The notes under the pieces were generated by a model. That model was not told the origin of the DNA. It saw only the letters and a program-made list of their open reading frames with translations, and did not search any database. This document shows, piece by piece, positions 16,198 through 24,624 of a stretch of 64,000 bases of DNA (position 1 is the first letter of the stretch; each line of letters starts with the position of its first letter). A program made the position numbers and the translations under genes. Source of the stretch: JAWXUU01 sp044426085 (GTDB lineage: Bacteria > Bacillota > Clostridia > Christensenellales > CAMQZB01); NCBI GenBank assembly GCA_044426085.1, contig JAWXUU010000005.1, positions 76,182 through 140,181 on the forward strand, written 5' to 3'.

Positions 16198-16986
16198 ATG
16201 AATAAAAATAACAGAAACTTTCTCTGGCTTGTCTTGTGCCTTATCTGCGTTGTCGCATTTGTTGCACTTGGCATTTGCAGTGGCGTAAGCCTTGCAAGCG
16301 CACAGGAATATGAAGATGCGACAGTTGAAGATTTGACTGCTGTGGAAACCATAGTTTCAAGCATTTCAGGCTCGACAGATGATATTTCAGCGCAAATAGA
16401 GCTGTGGCAAGAGTATATAGATAAATACATAATGCCAAACGCACTTGCGGTTGTCACGGGGGTAAGCATGGTTTTTGCAGTGTTTTCCAAATTCAAGTAT
16501 CTTGTGAATCTATATAAGGAAAACAAGGAGGAATTCGACAGCGAAAAGGAAACGATTTTTGCTGAACTGAAAAGCGAAGTTTCCACAATTATGCAAACTC
16601 TTTCGGATGTGAAGCAATCGACATCAGACACAATAGAAAGCATGCCGATTTCGCAAATTCAAGAAGATTTATCCAAGGCGAAAGAAGCGTTGGAAACAGA
16701 AGTCAGCTCCATTCAAGATTTCACGAGAATGTTTGAAATCTTTCTCGCGTCAGAAAGAAAGCTTGTCGACACATCATACCTTTCAGCTCAGGATAAGAAA
16801 ACCATGAAAAAGCTGTTTTATGAAGGCGAACAGCTTGCAAAGAAAAACCAAGCAAGCCTTTCGGATGTGTCTGATTTTGTGCTTGCAACAATCGGAAGCA
16901 CAACGGAAGAAACTTCGCAAGCAGAAAGTGAAAGCGTGGCAACTGATGGCTCAGAAAACACTCAAACGGCGGTGGTGTCAGCATGA
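16198..16986 (+). CDS. Membrane protein with long coiled coil, phage operon
   Basis: 262 residues. An N-terminal signal or membrane segment (about 8-30), a second hydrophobic segment (about 80-98, ALAVVTGVSMVFAVFSKF), then a helical, Glu/Ser/Lys-rich stretch of about 100 residues with coiled-coil character. The C-terminus is Ser/Thr/Glu-rich. No family is recognised. It overlaps the next gene by 4 bases and starts a block of three membrane proteins at the end of the virion operon. A genome-ejection or envelope-crossing role is possible. Confidence 0.6.
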   Translation: MNKNNRNFLWLVLCLICVVAFVALGICSGVSLASAQEYEDATVEDLTAVETIVSSISGSTDDISAQIELWQEYIDKYIMPNALAVVTGVSMVFAVFSKFKYLVNLYKENKEEFDSEKETIFAELKSEVSTIMQTLSDVKQSTSDTIESMPISQIQEDLSKAKEALETEVSSIQDFTRMFEIFLASERKLVDTSYLSAQDKKTMKKLFYEGEQLAKKNQASLSDVSDFVLATIGSTTEETSQAESESVATDGSENTQTAVVSA

Positions 16987-17399
16987 AAAGAAAGCAACTA
17001 ACATTTCACGTAATGGCGTTTATCTTGTCGATTTTGCCACTTGTGGTGCATCTTGGGTTGAATTATGAATACTATTTCACTCAGGTGGATAAAAGTTATG
17101 GCGTTGGGTTATTTTTGGTGATAATCATCTTGATTTACGCACTAAAAGATAAGTTTGCCCAGCTGTTTTGTCACAATGCACAAATGAAAATTTCGCTGTT
17201 TTTGCTGATTTTGTTCTGGTGTGTTTCTAAGGTTTATTCCGAAGTGATACTTCTTGCGTTTTTGTCTTTTGTGGGCAGTGTGCTTTCTGTTCCGCTCACA
17301 ATTCTCGCAAAAAAGCAAGCGGGCAAAATCAAAAAAGCTCATCAAATCGACGTGACAAGGGAAGCCCTTGAAGGGGTTATTTCTATCAATAAGAAATAA
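16983..17399 (+). CDS. Small membrane protein, phage operon
   Basis: 138 residues with three to four hydrophobic segments (about 8-27, 40-55, 70-85 and 88-108) and a basic C-terminal tail (AKKQAGKIKKAHQ). It overlaps the preceding gene by 4 bases, and the next start follows with AAGGAG. Size and topology resemble a holin, but there is no endolysin in the locus, so lysis cannot be claimed. Unrecognised otherwise. Confidence 0.58.
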   Translation: MKRKQLTFHVMAFILSILPLVVHLGLNYEYYFTQVDKSYGVGLFLVIIILIYALKDKFAQLFCHNAQMKISLFLLILFWCVSKVYSEVILLAFLSFVGSVLSVPLTILAKKQAGKIKKAHQIDVTREALEGVISINKK

Positions 17400-17408
17400 G
17401 GAGAAGCA

Positions 17409-18278
17409 ATGAGAAATATTTTCAGAAACAAAACACTACTTCTAGAAACGCTGTATTTTATTGTGATTGCCGCAATAATCATGGTTGTCACGCTGATAAA
17501 CTTCACCGAGGCAACGTTTGAACTTTCGAGGCTGAAAGATGATTATTTTTGGTTTCAATATTCGCTCACTCTTATTTTGGGGCTTTCAACATTCTTTTTA
17601 TCAAGCCAATGCGGAAAGATAAAAAAGAAGAAATCCCCAGAAGTTGCAAGGGTGCAAAACGAACTTTCAACATATTTTTCATATATTTCTTCAAACGACG
17701 GACTTTATTCTAAGCTAAAGGAATATTTGAAAAAGGAAAACGAAAATCGCAAGTGCGAACTTTATGTGGCGTGGCTCAAGAAAAAGCGTGAAAAAACGCG
17801 AAGTCAAAAAAAGATTGACTATTATGACAAGCGGATTGAAAACGCAAAAGCGGAATCGGAATTTGCAAATATCAAGTTCACCAAAAAGACAATCAACTTG
17901 ATTTTTTCGGGATTTTCCACAAAGGACGAAGACGAGCTTCTGACGTATCGCGGAAACGAACAAATGGCGGAATTTTTGATACCTGCAATTTTTTCGGGGC
18001 TACTGATAACGGCAATCACGCTTGCGTTTGTTTTGAACTTCACGGAAATTTCAGCGGAAGCTGTTATCAATCTTTGCACCAGATTGGTTTGTATTGGCTC
18101 TTATATTTTGAAAGGCAATGCCTACAGTGAATATTCCGTTGGCACAATTTATTTATCCGCTCTTGAAAACAGAAAAGGCGTGGTGCAGTGCTTTTTCGAC
18201 GAGATTGGATACAACATAACAATAAAAGAAAATCCGTATTATATGTTCTACGGAGAAAAGGAGGATAACACAAAATGA
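17409..18278 (+). CDS. Membrane protein with central charged helical region, phage operon
   Basis: 289 residues. Two N-terminal membrane segments (about 12-30 and 48-62) precede a basic helical stretch (KKKREKTRSQKK and neighbours, about 75-165), and one or two further hydrophobic segments lie at about 192-212 and 220-235. It overlaps the next start by 4 bases. No family is recognised. With its neighbours it could form an inner-membrane channel or ejection complex; this is inference from topology and place in the operon. Confidence 0.58.
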   Translation: MRNIFRNKTLLLETLYFIVIAAIIMVVTLINFTEATFELSRLKDDYFWFQYSLTLILGLSTFFLSSQCGKIKKKKSPEVARVQNELSTYFSYISSNDGLYSKLKEYLKKENENRKCELYVAWLKKKREKTRSQKKIDYYDKRIENAKAESEFANIKFTKKTINLIFSGFSTKDEDELLTYRGNEQMAEFLIPAIFSGLLITAITLAFVLNFTEISAEAVINLCTRLVCIGSYILKGNAYSEYSVGTIYLSALENRKGVVQCFFDEIGYNITIKENPYYMFYGEKEDNTK

Positions 18279-19072
18279 GTACAGACACTTCATATTCATC
18301 ATCATTTCACACGGCAAATCCATACGAAGCTTATCCAAGCAGTGTTTTTGATAGCGATGAAAAGGAAACAACAACCACAGAAACAACCGAAACGGCAAGC
18401 GACTATGTCACTCTTGCTGTAAGGTCAACAAGTTCATATCTTGAAGAACTTGAAGCGCAAGCGGAAGCTCAGGCTGCCGCAATACTTGAACAGTATGAAA
18501 TTGCAAAGGCTTCAGCTTATGAAGACATGAACAATTCAATTTCTCTTTCTCAGCAAGAGTATTTGAAAAACACAAACCCTTATGGCGTGCTAAGCGAAAA
18601 CCTTTCGTCTTATGGCTTCGACAGCACTGGCGGATATTCCGTTTCAAACGCGCAATCAAGTTATGCAAACTATATCAACTCGCAAAACAGTGCGAACAGT
18701 GCGTATAGCGATGCGGTCACGGACCTAGCGGTAAGCGCCATTGATTCTCAACTTGAAAACAGCTATTTTTATACCGACATAACAGCGGATCTCATGGGGG
18801 ATATGCAATCGATTTATAGTCAGCTTGTTTCAAGTTCCGACAGTTCTAGCAGTGAATATCAAGAAAACATCTTGTCGGCGCTTGAGTTTGTTGAAACGCT
18901 TTATAACGTGTCGCCAACCAAGGTGACGGCGGATAATGCCGATCTGCAAGCGTATATCGAAAAGATATACGGCGTGACGGGGGATGACTACACTTTCATC
19001 GTCGATTCTGTCTTGAACCTTTTGGGCTCGTACGGCTTTGTTGAAAATGATTTTTGGAATCAGTTTGAATAG
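18275..19072 (+). CDS. Ser/Ala/Tyr-rich helical protein, possible ejection protein
   Basis: 265 residues and soluble. The first 45 are Ser/Thr-rich and probably disordered; then comes an Ala/Glu helix (LEELEAQAEAQAAAILEQYE). A central block (NPYGVLSENLSSYGF...SYANYINSQNSANSAY) resembles a pattern common in internal or minor structural proteins of short-tailed phages of gut Bacillota. It is the last gene of the operon and is followed by a terminator. The call as an ejection or internal virion protein is tentative. Confidence 0.5.
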   Translation: MSTDTSYSSSFHTANPYEAYPSSVFDSDEKETTTTETTETASDYVTLAVRSTSSYLEELEAQAEAQAAAILEQYEIAKASAYEDMNNSISLSQQEYLKNTNPYGVLSENLSSYGFDSTGGYSVSNAQSSYANYINSQNSANSAYSDAVTDLAVSAIDSQLENSYFYTDITADLMGDMQSIYSQLVSSSDSSSSEYQENILSALEFVETLYNVSPTKVTADNADLQAYIEKIYGVTGDDYTFIVDSVLNLLGSYGFVENDFWNQFE

Positions 19073-19082
19073 CTAAAACGGC

Positions 19083-19113
19083 AAAAGTCAGCAATTTTTT
19101 TGCTGACTTTTTG
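19083..19113 (+). terminator. Terminator ending the phage structural operon
   Basis: A 12-bp stem AAAAGTCAGCAA/TTGCTGACTTTT with a T-rich loop is followed by more T. It marks the right edge of the phage-derived operon. Confidence 0.88.
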
Positions 19114-19131
19114 TCTTTTATTAAAAGTCAA

Positions 19132-19160
19132 TTTACAAATGCAAATAAGTGTGGTATTAT
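19132..19160 (+). promoter_or_regulatory. Promoter of ispG
   Basis: TTTACA, 17 bases, TATTAT. It lies between the phage terminator and ispG, so ispG is transcribed independently. Confidence 0.75.
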
Positions 19161-19209
19161 GTTATTAATAATGTGGTGCACTTATAAAAAGTGTCAGAAA
19201 GGGGAAATC

Positions 19210-20256
19210 ATGAACGTGATTAAAGTTGGAAATCAAACAATTGGTGGTGGCAAAATTGCTATTCAATCAATGATTTCAAAAAAAATAGATAAAACAGAGG
19301 AAATCCTTTGTGAAATATCACAAATGAAAGAAGCGGGGCTTGATATCATTCGCCTTGCTGTGCCAACCCTTGGGGATATCCCACACTTCAAAAAAATAGC
19401 GGAAAATTCACCCGTGCCCGTTGTTGCCGACATTCATTTTGATTATAAAATTGCAATCGGGGCGGTGGAAAACGGCGCGTCTAAAATCCGAATCAATCCA
19501 GGAAACATCGGAAGTGAAGATAAAATCAAAGCGGTGTGCGACGCTTGCAAAATGGCGGGTGTGCCAATCCGCGTTGGTGCAAACTTGGGCTCGCTTGAAA
19601 AATCAAGTGAAATGCAGTTTGGAAGAACGGCAAAAGCCATTGTTCACTCTGCTTATGAAAACATAAGAATACTAGAAAAACACAACTTTCACGACATCTG
19701 CGTAAGCCTTAAGGCAAGCGATGTGAAAAGAACGGTCGAGGCAAACCGCTTATTTCGCGAAAGCTATCCGGATTATCCACTGCACATCGGCGTGACGGAA
19801 ACTGGCACTCGCGAGATGGGTGAAGTGAAATCTGCAATCGGCATCGGCGCGTTGCTTTTGGATGGCATTGGTGAAACGCTCAGGGTGTCGCTTACGTCCG
19901 ACCCAATAAACGAAGTGCTTTTTGCAAAAAAAATTCTGCGCGGTTGCGGGCTTGAAAAATATGTTGAAGTGATTTCGTGCCCAACTTGCGGAAGGTGCAA
20001 TTATGACGTTGAAAAAGTTTCTGCCAAGGTTTCGCAAATGGTTGGTGGAATCGCGTCGGAAAAGGGATATAAAATCGCCGTTATGGGCTGTGTTGTCAAC
20101 GGCATTGGCGAAGGTAAGGAAGCGGATATTGGCATAGCTTGCGGTGATAAAAAGTTTGTGATTTTCAAAGGTGGCAAAGTTTTGCAAAGCATTGGCGAGG
20201 ATGATATGGATATCTTCTACAACATAATCAAAACAGAATTAAAGGTGGAAAAATAA
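19210..20256 (+). CDS. ispG: (E)-4-hydroxy-3-methylbut-2-enyl-diphosphate synthase
   Basis: Iron-sulfur enzyme of the MEP isoprenoid pathway (also called GcpE), converting MEcPP to HMBPP. 348 residues, the normal two-domain bacterial form. The [4Fe-4S] ligands are present: C257 and C260 in CPTCGRC, C294 in MGCVVNG and E301. The ATG at 19210 follows AAGGGGAAA; the longer open frame upstream reaches into the promoter. It is followed after 1 base by the PolC-like gene, matching the ispG-polC order of other Clostridia. Confidence 0.97.
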   Translation: MNVIKVGNQTIGGGKIAIQSMISKKIDKTEEILCEISQMKEAGLDIIRLAVPTLGDIPHFKKIAENSPVPVVADIHFDYKIAIGAVENGASKIRINPGNIGSEDKIKAVCDACKMAGVPIRVGANLGSLEKSSEMQFGRTAKAIVHSAYENIRILEKHNFHDICVSLKASDVKRTVEANRLFRESYPDYPLHIGVTETGTREMGEVKSAIGIGALLLDGIGETLRVSLTSDPINEVLFAKKILRGCGLEKYVEVISCPTCGRCNYDVEKVSAKVSQMVGGIASEKGYKIAVMGCVVNGIGEGKEADIGIACGDKKFVIFKGGKVLQSIGEDDMDIFYNIIKTELKVEK

Positions 20257-20257
20257 A

Positions 20258-21757
20258 ATGAACATAGAAAAAATGCTGTGGGACGAATTCGAGCTTAAAA
20301 GCGAAGAAATTAAAATCCACCAAGTAAACCTTTGCGAAAAGGATAAAAAAGTCCAAATCGAACTTTTGGTGAAAGAAATCATGCCAGGCGAGAAACAAGA
20401 TATGGTTAAAGATTTTTTTTGCGACATAATAAAAACGGATTTTGAAATTTCAATAAAACAAATAAAAAACCACTGTGCTTGCGACATCATCGCAAAAAAA
20501 GTTAAGGATTTCATAACTCGCGAATCTTCATTTTTGAGAAGTACAAAAGGGGAGGGAGAAATTTCGGTTGAGCAGTTTGAAGATAAATTTTTGGTGATTT
20601 ATTCAATTGGCGAAAGGTTTGCAGGCTACTTCAAAACATCGCTAGAAAAAGAGCTCACAAAATATCTATACCGCTGTTTTTTGCAAGAAATTGAAGTGCA
20701 AACAGTGGTGATTTCAGAATTTGAAAGCACCGCCAAAACAGCTTCAAGCGTGCAAGAAAAACCCGTGGAAATTCTGCTTTCAGAAATTGAGCCACTGATT
20801 GGTGCAAAGGTGGATCTTGCCCCCGCGTTTATTTCCGCAGTGGATAGAGAAGCCAAGTTTGTTGTGGTTTGTGGAAAGGTTACAAACCTTAAGCGAATTC
20901 AAATCAAAAATCCACGTCCAAACAAGAACGACCACTTTTATGTGTTCACCCTTGAAGATGTTTCGGGAAGCATAACGTGCAAAATCTTCCAAGCGAAAAA
21001 ATATAACAAAATCTGCAGTGAACTTGACGGTGCAGAAATCATAATTTCCGGCTCTTCGGAAAACAACTCGTTTTCGAAAGATGTGGAAATAGTGGTTAAG
21101 GCGATTTCCGCTTGCAAAATCCCCGAAGACATTGAAGACCCACGTTCAAAATCAAAGGCTGTGCCGGAAGAATACAACCTTATTTTCCCCGAAGAAATAG
21201 AAGTGTTCACGCAAGAAAACATCTTCGAAAGCAAAAGGGAAAGCGTTTCGCAACGCGTGAAAGAAAAGCGTATTGTCTGTTTCGACCTTGAAACAACAGG
21301 GCTTGATTCTAAACTTGAAACAATAATAGAAATTGGCGCTGTGGAAATCGTGGACGGCGTTATAATAAGAAAATTTTCAACGCTTGTCGACCCACTTCGT
21401 TCGCTTCCGCCGATAATAACTCAAATAACAGGCATAACTGATGAAGATGTGGCAGGTCAGCCCACAATCGACGAGGTTTTTCCCGACTTTTTTAAATTCT
21501 GCGACGGTGCAGTTTTGTGCGGTCACAATCTGAAGGGGTTTGATATGAAATTTATCAACGAAGAAGCCGCTCGCGAAGGGTATATTTTCCACAACGAATT
21601 GTGGGATACTCTCGACATTGCAAGAATGCTTGTGAAAAACGTAAAAAACCACAAACTTGGCACGCTTTGCGAACATTTTGGCATAGATCTCACAAATGCA
21701 CACAGAGCGTATCACGATGCCATTGCAACAGCGCAATTGCTTATAAAAATCTATTAA
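20258..21757 (+). CDS. PolC-like protein with N-terminal, OB and exonuclease domains but no polymerase
   Basis: 499 residues. The order is that of the front of PolC: an N-terminal domain (about 1-165), an OB fold (about 198-287, FVVVCGKVTNLKRIQIKN onward), and a DEDDh exonuclease (about 338-498) with D343/E345 (FDLETTG), D429 (GFDMKF), H482 and D487 (HRAYHDA). The N-terminal PHP half normally lying between OB and exonuclease is missing. So is everything after the exonuclease: PHP remainder, palm, fingers and HhH. A complete PolC has about 1400-1450 residues. The frame is clean, and the downstream MATE gene begins 118 bases later. It probably acts as a proofreading or repair exonuclease. Confidence 0.85.
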   Translation: MNIEKMLWDEFELKSEEIKIHQVNLCEKDKKVQIELLVKEIMPGEKQDMVKDFFCDIIKTDFEISIKQIKNHCACDIIAKKVKDFITRESSFLRSTKGEGEISVEQFEDKFLVIYSIGERFAGYFKTSLEKELTKYLYRCFLQEIEVQTVVISEFESTAKTASSVQEKPVEILLSEIEPLIGAKVDLAPAFISAVDREAKFVVVCGKVTNLKRIQIKNPRPNKNDHFYVFTLEDVSGSITCKIFQAKKYNKICSELDGAEIIISGSSENNSFSKDVEIVVKAISACKIPEDIEDPRSKSKAVPEEYNLIFPEEIEVFTQENIFESKRESVSQRVKEKRIVCFDLETTGLDSKLETIIEIGAVEIVDGVIIRKFSTLVDPLRSLPPIITQITGITDEDVAGQPTIDEVFPDFFKFCDGAVLCGHNLKGFDMKFINEEAAREGYIFHNELWDTLDIARMLVKNVKNHKLGTLCEHFGIDLTNAHRAYHDAIATAQLLIKIY

Positions 21758-21785
21758 AAAAAGTAGTTTTTGGCTCAAGATTGCT

Positions 21786-21813
21786 TTGATATTTTCAAAA
21801 AAAGGTATATAAT
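21786..21813 (+). promoter_or_regulatory. Promoter of the MATE gene
   Basis: TTGATA, 16 bases, TATAAT, located between the PolC-like gene and the transporter. Confidence 0.65.
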
Positions 21814-21875
21814 GCTTTTTATATATGGAAATTGGTAAAATAAATGAAAATAAAATAGTGATTTAAGGTGAAAAT

Positions 21876-23300
21876 ATGTCAAAAACAAAAACTGCACGTG
21901 CAATAAACATGTCAACCGACCCAATAAAAAAATGCATTGTGAAGCTTGCCCTTCCAATGATGGTGGCTCAGCTTGTCAATATGCTATACAGCATGGTCGA
22001 CAGAATATACATAGGTAACATTTCGGAAATTGGCAACTTTGCCTTTGCGGGGATGACAGTTGCATATCCAATAATTGCAATAGTCGCTGCTTTTGCCGCG
22101 CTTGGTGCTTATGGTGCGTCGCCACTTGTGGGAATAAAACTTGGCGAAAAAGACCGTGAAGGTGCACAACAAATCTTGTCCAACTCGTTCTTTATGCTCA
22201 CGATTTTTGGCGTTACTATGACGGCAGTTATCATGCTTTTCAGAGCGGATTTGTTGATTGCTTTTGGCGCAACGGAAAACAATTTCCAATACGCATATGA
22301 ATACCTATCAATATATATGATAGGCACGATTTTCGTTATGTATGCACTCGGACTCAACGTGTTCATAACTGCACAAGGGTTCTCAACTCGCGCTATGAAA
22401 AGCGTCATTTTGGGCGCTGTGATCAACATCGTGCTAGACCCGATTTTCATTTTCGGACTTGGCATGGCAACAAAGGGCGCTGCACTTGCGACAATCATCG
22501 CGCAGTTTTGCAGTGCGATTTATATCATGAGTTTCCTATTCTCTGGCAAGGGAATTTTGAAGCTGGATTTGAAAAATTTCAAACCGAATCCAAAGATTAT
22601 CAAATCATTCCTTGCCCTTGGCGCTGCACCGTTTATTATGTACGTGACAGAAGCCGCCGTTCAAATTGTCTTTAACATTCAAATGACTAATTATGGCGGG
22701 GATATGACGGATTATTTAATAACAACAGTGGGCATTTGCATTTCACTTTTGCAAGTTGTTCTCGTGCCGGTTTCTGCCTTTGCGCAAGGCGCTGCGCCGT
22801 TTGTTTCTTTCAACTTCGGAAGTGGCAATATGCAAAGGGTGAAAAGTGCGGTGAAATTCACCTTGACTGTAACTTTCACAATCGCATTCATAATCGCAAT
22901 TTGTGCGATTTCAGTTCCAGAATTGTTTGTTCGAATATTCAACCAAGACCCAATTGTTATTGCTTATGGCAAGCAATATATCCCAATTTTCTTTGCAGGG
23001 CTCACCCTTATGGGCGTTCAAACAGGCATGCAAAACACATTCCTTGCGCTTGGTAAAGCGAAAATTTCACTCTGCCTTGCTTGTTTAAGAAAGCTTGTTT
23101 TGCTTATTCCTGCACTGCTTATTTTGCCAATATTCCTTGGTGTGGATGGCGTGTTTTATGCCGAAGCAATATCGGATTTTATCGCAATAGGCACAACCGT
23201 TGTGGTGTTTTCGTTAATGTTTGGAAAAATACTCAAACAGCGTGAACAAATGCTTTTGGAAAAAGCTGAAAAAGAAGCGATTGCAAATTTAGAAATATAA
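21876..23300 (+). CDS. MATE family efflux transporter
   Basis: 474 residues and about twelve membrane spans in two homologous halves. The MATE opening is recognisable (IKKCIVKLALPMMVAQLVNMLYSMVDRIYIG in part). The family exports drugs or metabolites in exchange for Na+ or H+. The substrate cannot be told. The gene is monocistronic, with its own promoter and a terminator shared with the convergent ylbJ. Confidence 0.92.
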   Translation: MSKTKTARAINMSTDPIKKCIVKLALPMMVAQLVNMLYSMVDRIYIGNISEIGNFAFAGMTVAYPIIAIVAAFAALGAYGASPLVGIKLGEKDREGAQQILSNSFFMLTIFGVTMTAVIMLFRADLLIAFGATENNFQYAYEYLSIYMIGTIFVMYALGLNVFITAQGFSTRAMKSVILGAVINIVLDPIFIFGLGMATKGAALATIIAQFCSAIYIMSFLFSGKGILKLDLKNFKPNPKIIKSFLALGAAPFIMYVTEAAVQIVFNIQMTNYGGDMTDYLITTVGICISLLQVVLVPVSAFAQGAAPFVSFNFGSGNMQRVKSAVKFTLTVTFTIAFIIAICAISVPELFVRIFNQDPIVIAYGKQYIPIFFAGLTLMGVQTGMQNTFLALGKAKISLCLACLRKLVLLIPALLILPIFLGVDGVFYAEAISDFIAIGTTVVVFSLMFGKILKQREQMLLEKAEKEAIANLEI

Positions 23301-23313
23301 TTTAAACAGTGAT

Positions 23314-23352
23314 AAACTGCAACGATTTTGAAAATTTCGTTGCAGTTTTTTT
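23314..23352. terminator. Convergent terminator between MATE gene and ylbJ
   Basis: A 12-bp stem AAACTGCAACGA/TCGTTGCAGTTT with an 11-nt loop is followed by T on the plus strand. On the minus strand the A-rich flank gives a weaker T-run. The ylbJ stop codon touches it. Confidence 0.8.
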
Positions 23353-24316
23353 ATGCGAAAAATGCCGAAAAAAATATGAAAGTCACAATAAAACCCCAAC
23401 ACATCTGCAAAGTTTTCAGCGTGAAATATCGCCCACTTGAAATGCCAAACGGAAGTAAAATCCCAAGCGACTGCATGTTTATCGAAACCCCACCAAAGGA
23501 AATAAGTGCCACAATAAAAGCAAGGTTCAAAGGTGAAATTTCAAGCGTCGCAAGGGTGGAAATGCCTTGCGTTATTTCAAAAATCCCCCGTATAACACCG
23601 CTTATTTGCGTGTTGAAAACAGAAAATAATCCGATAACTTCAAGCATTTTTGTGGCGACAGAAAATATGCAAACATATGCACCCACAAGCAGTATTGTCT
23701 GAAGTGCGGTGGCAACGCTTTGGGTGAAACTTTCAAAAATGCTGAACTCAGATGATGTGTCCCTTTTGATTTTTATTTGTGAAACCGCGGTGATTTTTGG
23801 CTGATGAAAAAATATTTTGTCGAAAAAACAAAGTGAAAAGTATCCAAGAAGACAAGCCGATATGTGGCAAAGCATAAGCAAAACGCCTATCAAAGTTGAG
23901 CCTAGCATGATTGTGCCAACGGTGGCAACAACGAACAAAATGCCAGAACAAGATGTGGAAAACGCGAGCGATTCACCCTCGCGATTGTCAATTTCGCCAC
24001 TTTGCATAAGGTCGCAAGCAAGCTTAGCATTCATGGGATATCCCGACAAAAATGCCAGCAAAAACACGTAGGGAAAATGTCGTGACAGCCCGATTTTTTC
24101 AAATGGTGCAGAAAGAAACTTCTGTGAAATTTCAAGCAGAATTCCCGTTTTTAAAAGCACACCACAAAACACAAAAAAAGGAAAAAGCAAAGGCAAAAGC
24201 TTCTCGCAAAAAAGTGTCAGCCCAAAATAAAATGCATCGATATAAACAGCGGGAAAAATCACCACCTGTAAAATCGCCCCCAAACACAAAAAACAAAACG
24301 CCCACCGATTTTTCAT
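23351..24316 (-). CDS. ylbJ: YlbJ-like sporulation integral membrane protein
   Basis: About 321 residues and 7-9 membrane spans. The nucleoside-recognition/gate-type repeats include FPYVFLLAFLSGYPMNAKLACDL and a STSCSGILF segment, which are YlbJ features. In Bacillus subtilis YlbJ is a sporulation protein made in the mother cell. The ATG at 24316 is chosen because GGGGGTGG lies just before it; a GTG two codons earlier falls inside that site. It is downstream of tmcAL (ylbM) on the same strand with repeat copy C between them, keeping the ylbJ/ylbM neighbourhood seen in spore formers. Confidence 0.82.
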   Translation of the reverse strand: MKNRWAFCFLCLGAILQVVIFPAVYIDAFYFGLTLFCEKLLPLLFPFFVFCGVLLKTGILLEISQKFLSAPFEKIGLSRHFPYVFLLAFLSGYPMNAKLACDLMQSGEIDNREGESLAFSTSCSGILFVVATVGTIMLGSTLIGVLLMLCHISACLLGYFSLCFFDKIFFHQPKITAVSQIKIKRDTSSEFSIFESFTQSVATALQTILLVGAYVCIFSVATKMLEVIGLFSVFNTQISGVIRGIFEITQGISTLATLEISPLNLAFIVALISFGGVSINMQSLGILLPFGISSGRYFTLKTLQMCWGFIVTFIFFSAFFA

Positions 24317-24382
24317 AACCACCCCCGCTGTTATTGTATGCGGAAAGGAAGTTGGGTAGAAGGGGAGTTTGCGTTTGGTTAC

Positions 24383-24624
24383 TAGATACGAAATTCTGCA
24401 CCACGTTTTATAATTAAAAATTAAAAATTGTGGTAAAGCATTCCGCTATCGCTGCATGCATTTCAATATATTTTGGCTACAAAAAGCCAAACGCTTTAAC
24501 CTTTCAAATCTATTAATGTAAAAAAGGCTTTAAATTGAAAGCACGAGCAACGCGAGTGCATTACCACAATTTTCAATTTTCACTTTTCACTTTTCAATTC
24601 GAGTGGCAAAGTCACTTGTATCTA
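24383..24624. repeat. Interspersed inverted-repeat element, copy C
   Basis: Ends TAGATACGAAATTCTGCACCA and (reverse complement) TAGATACAAGTGACTTTGCC. Inside are the shared arms ATTAAAAATTGTGGTAAAGCA and GTGCATTACCACAATTTTCAA, and a weaker central AAAGCC/GGCTTT hairpin. The last three bases of the right end form the stop codon of tmcAL. Confidence 0.72.

Noticed and set aside
2057..19209. Attachment-site direct repeats bounding the phage-derived locus
   Set aside because: Comparison by eye of the sequences near 2057-2360 and 19073-19209 showed no shared repeat of useful length; a computed search would be more sensitive.
21758..21875. Frameshift continuation of PolC into its polymerase domain
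   Set aside because: Only 118 bases separate the stop from the MATE gene, and no polymerase motif occurs in any frame nearby.
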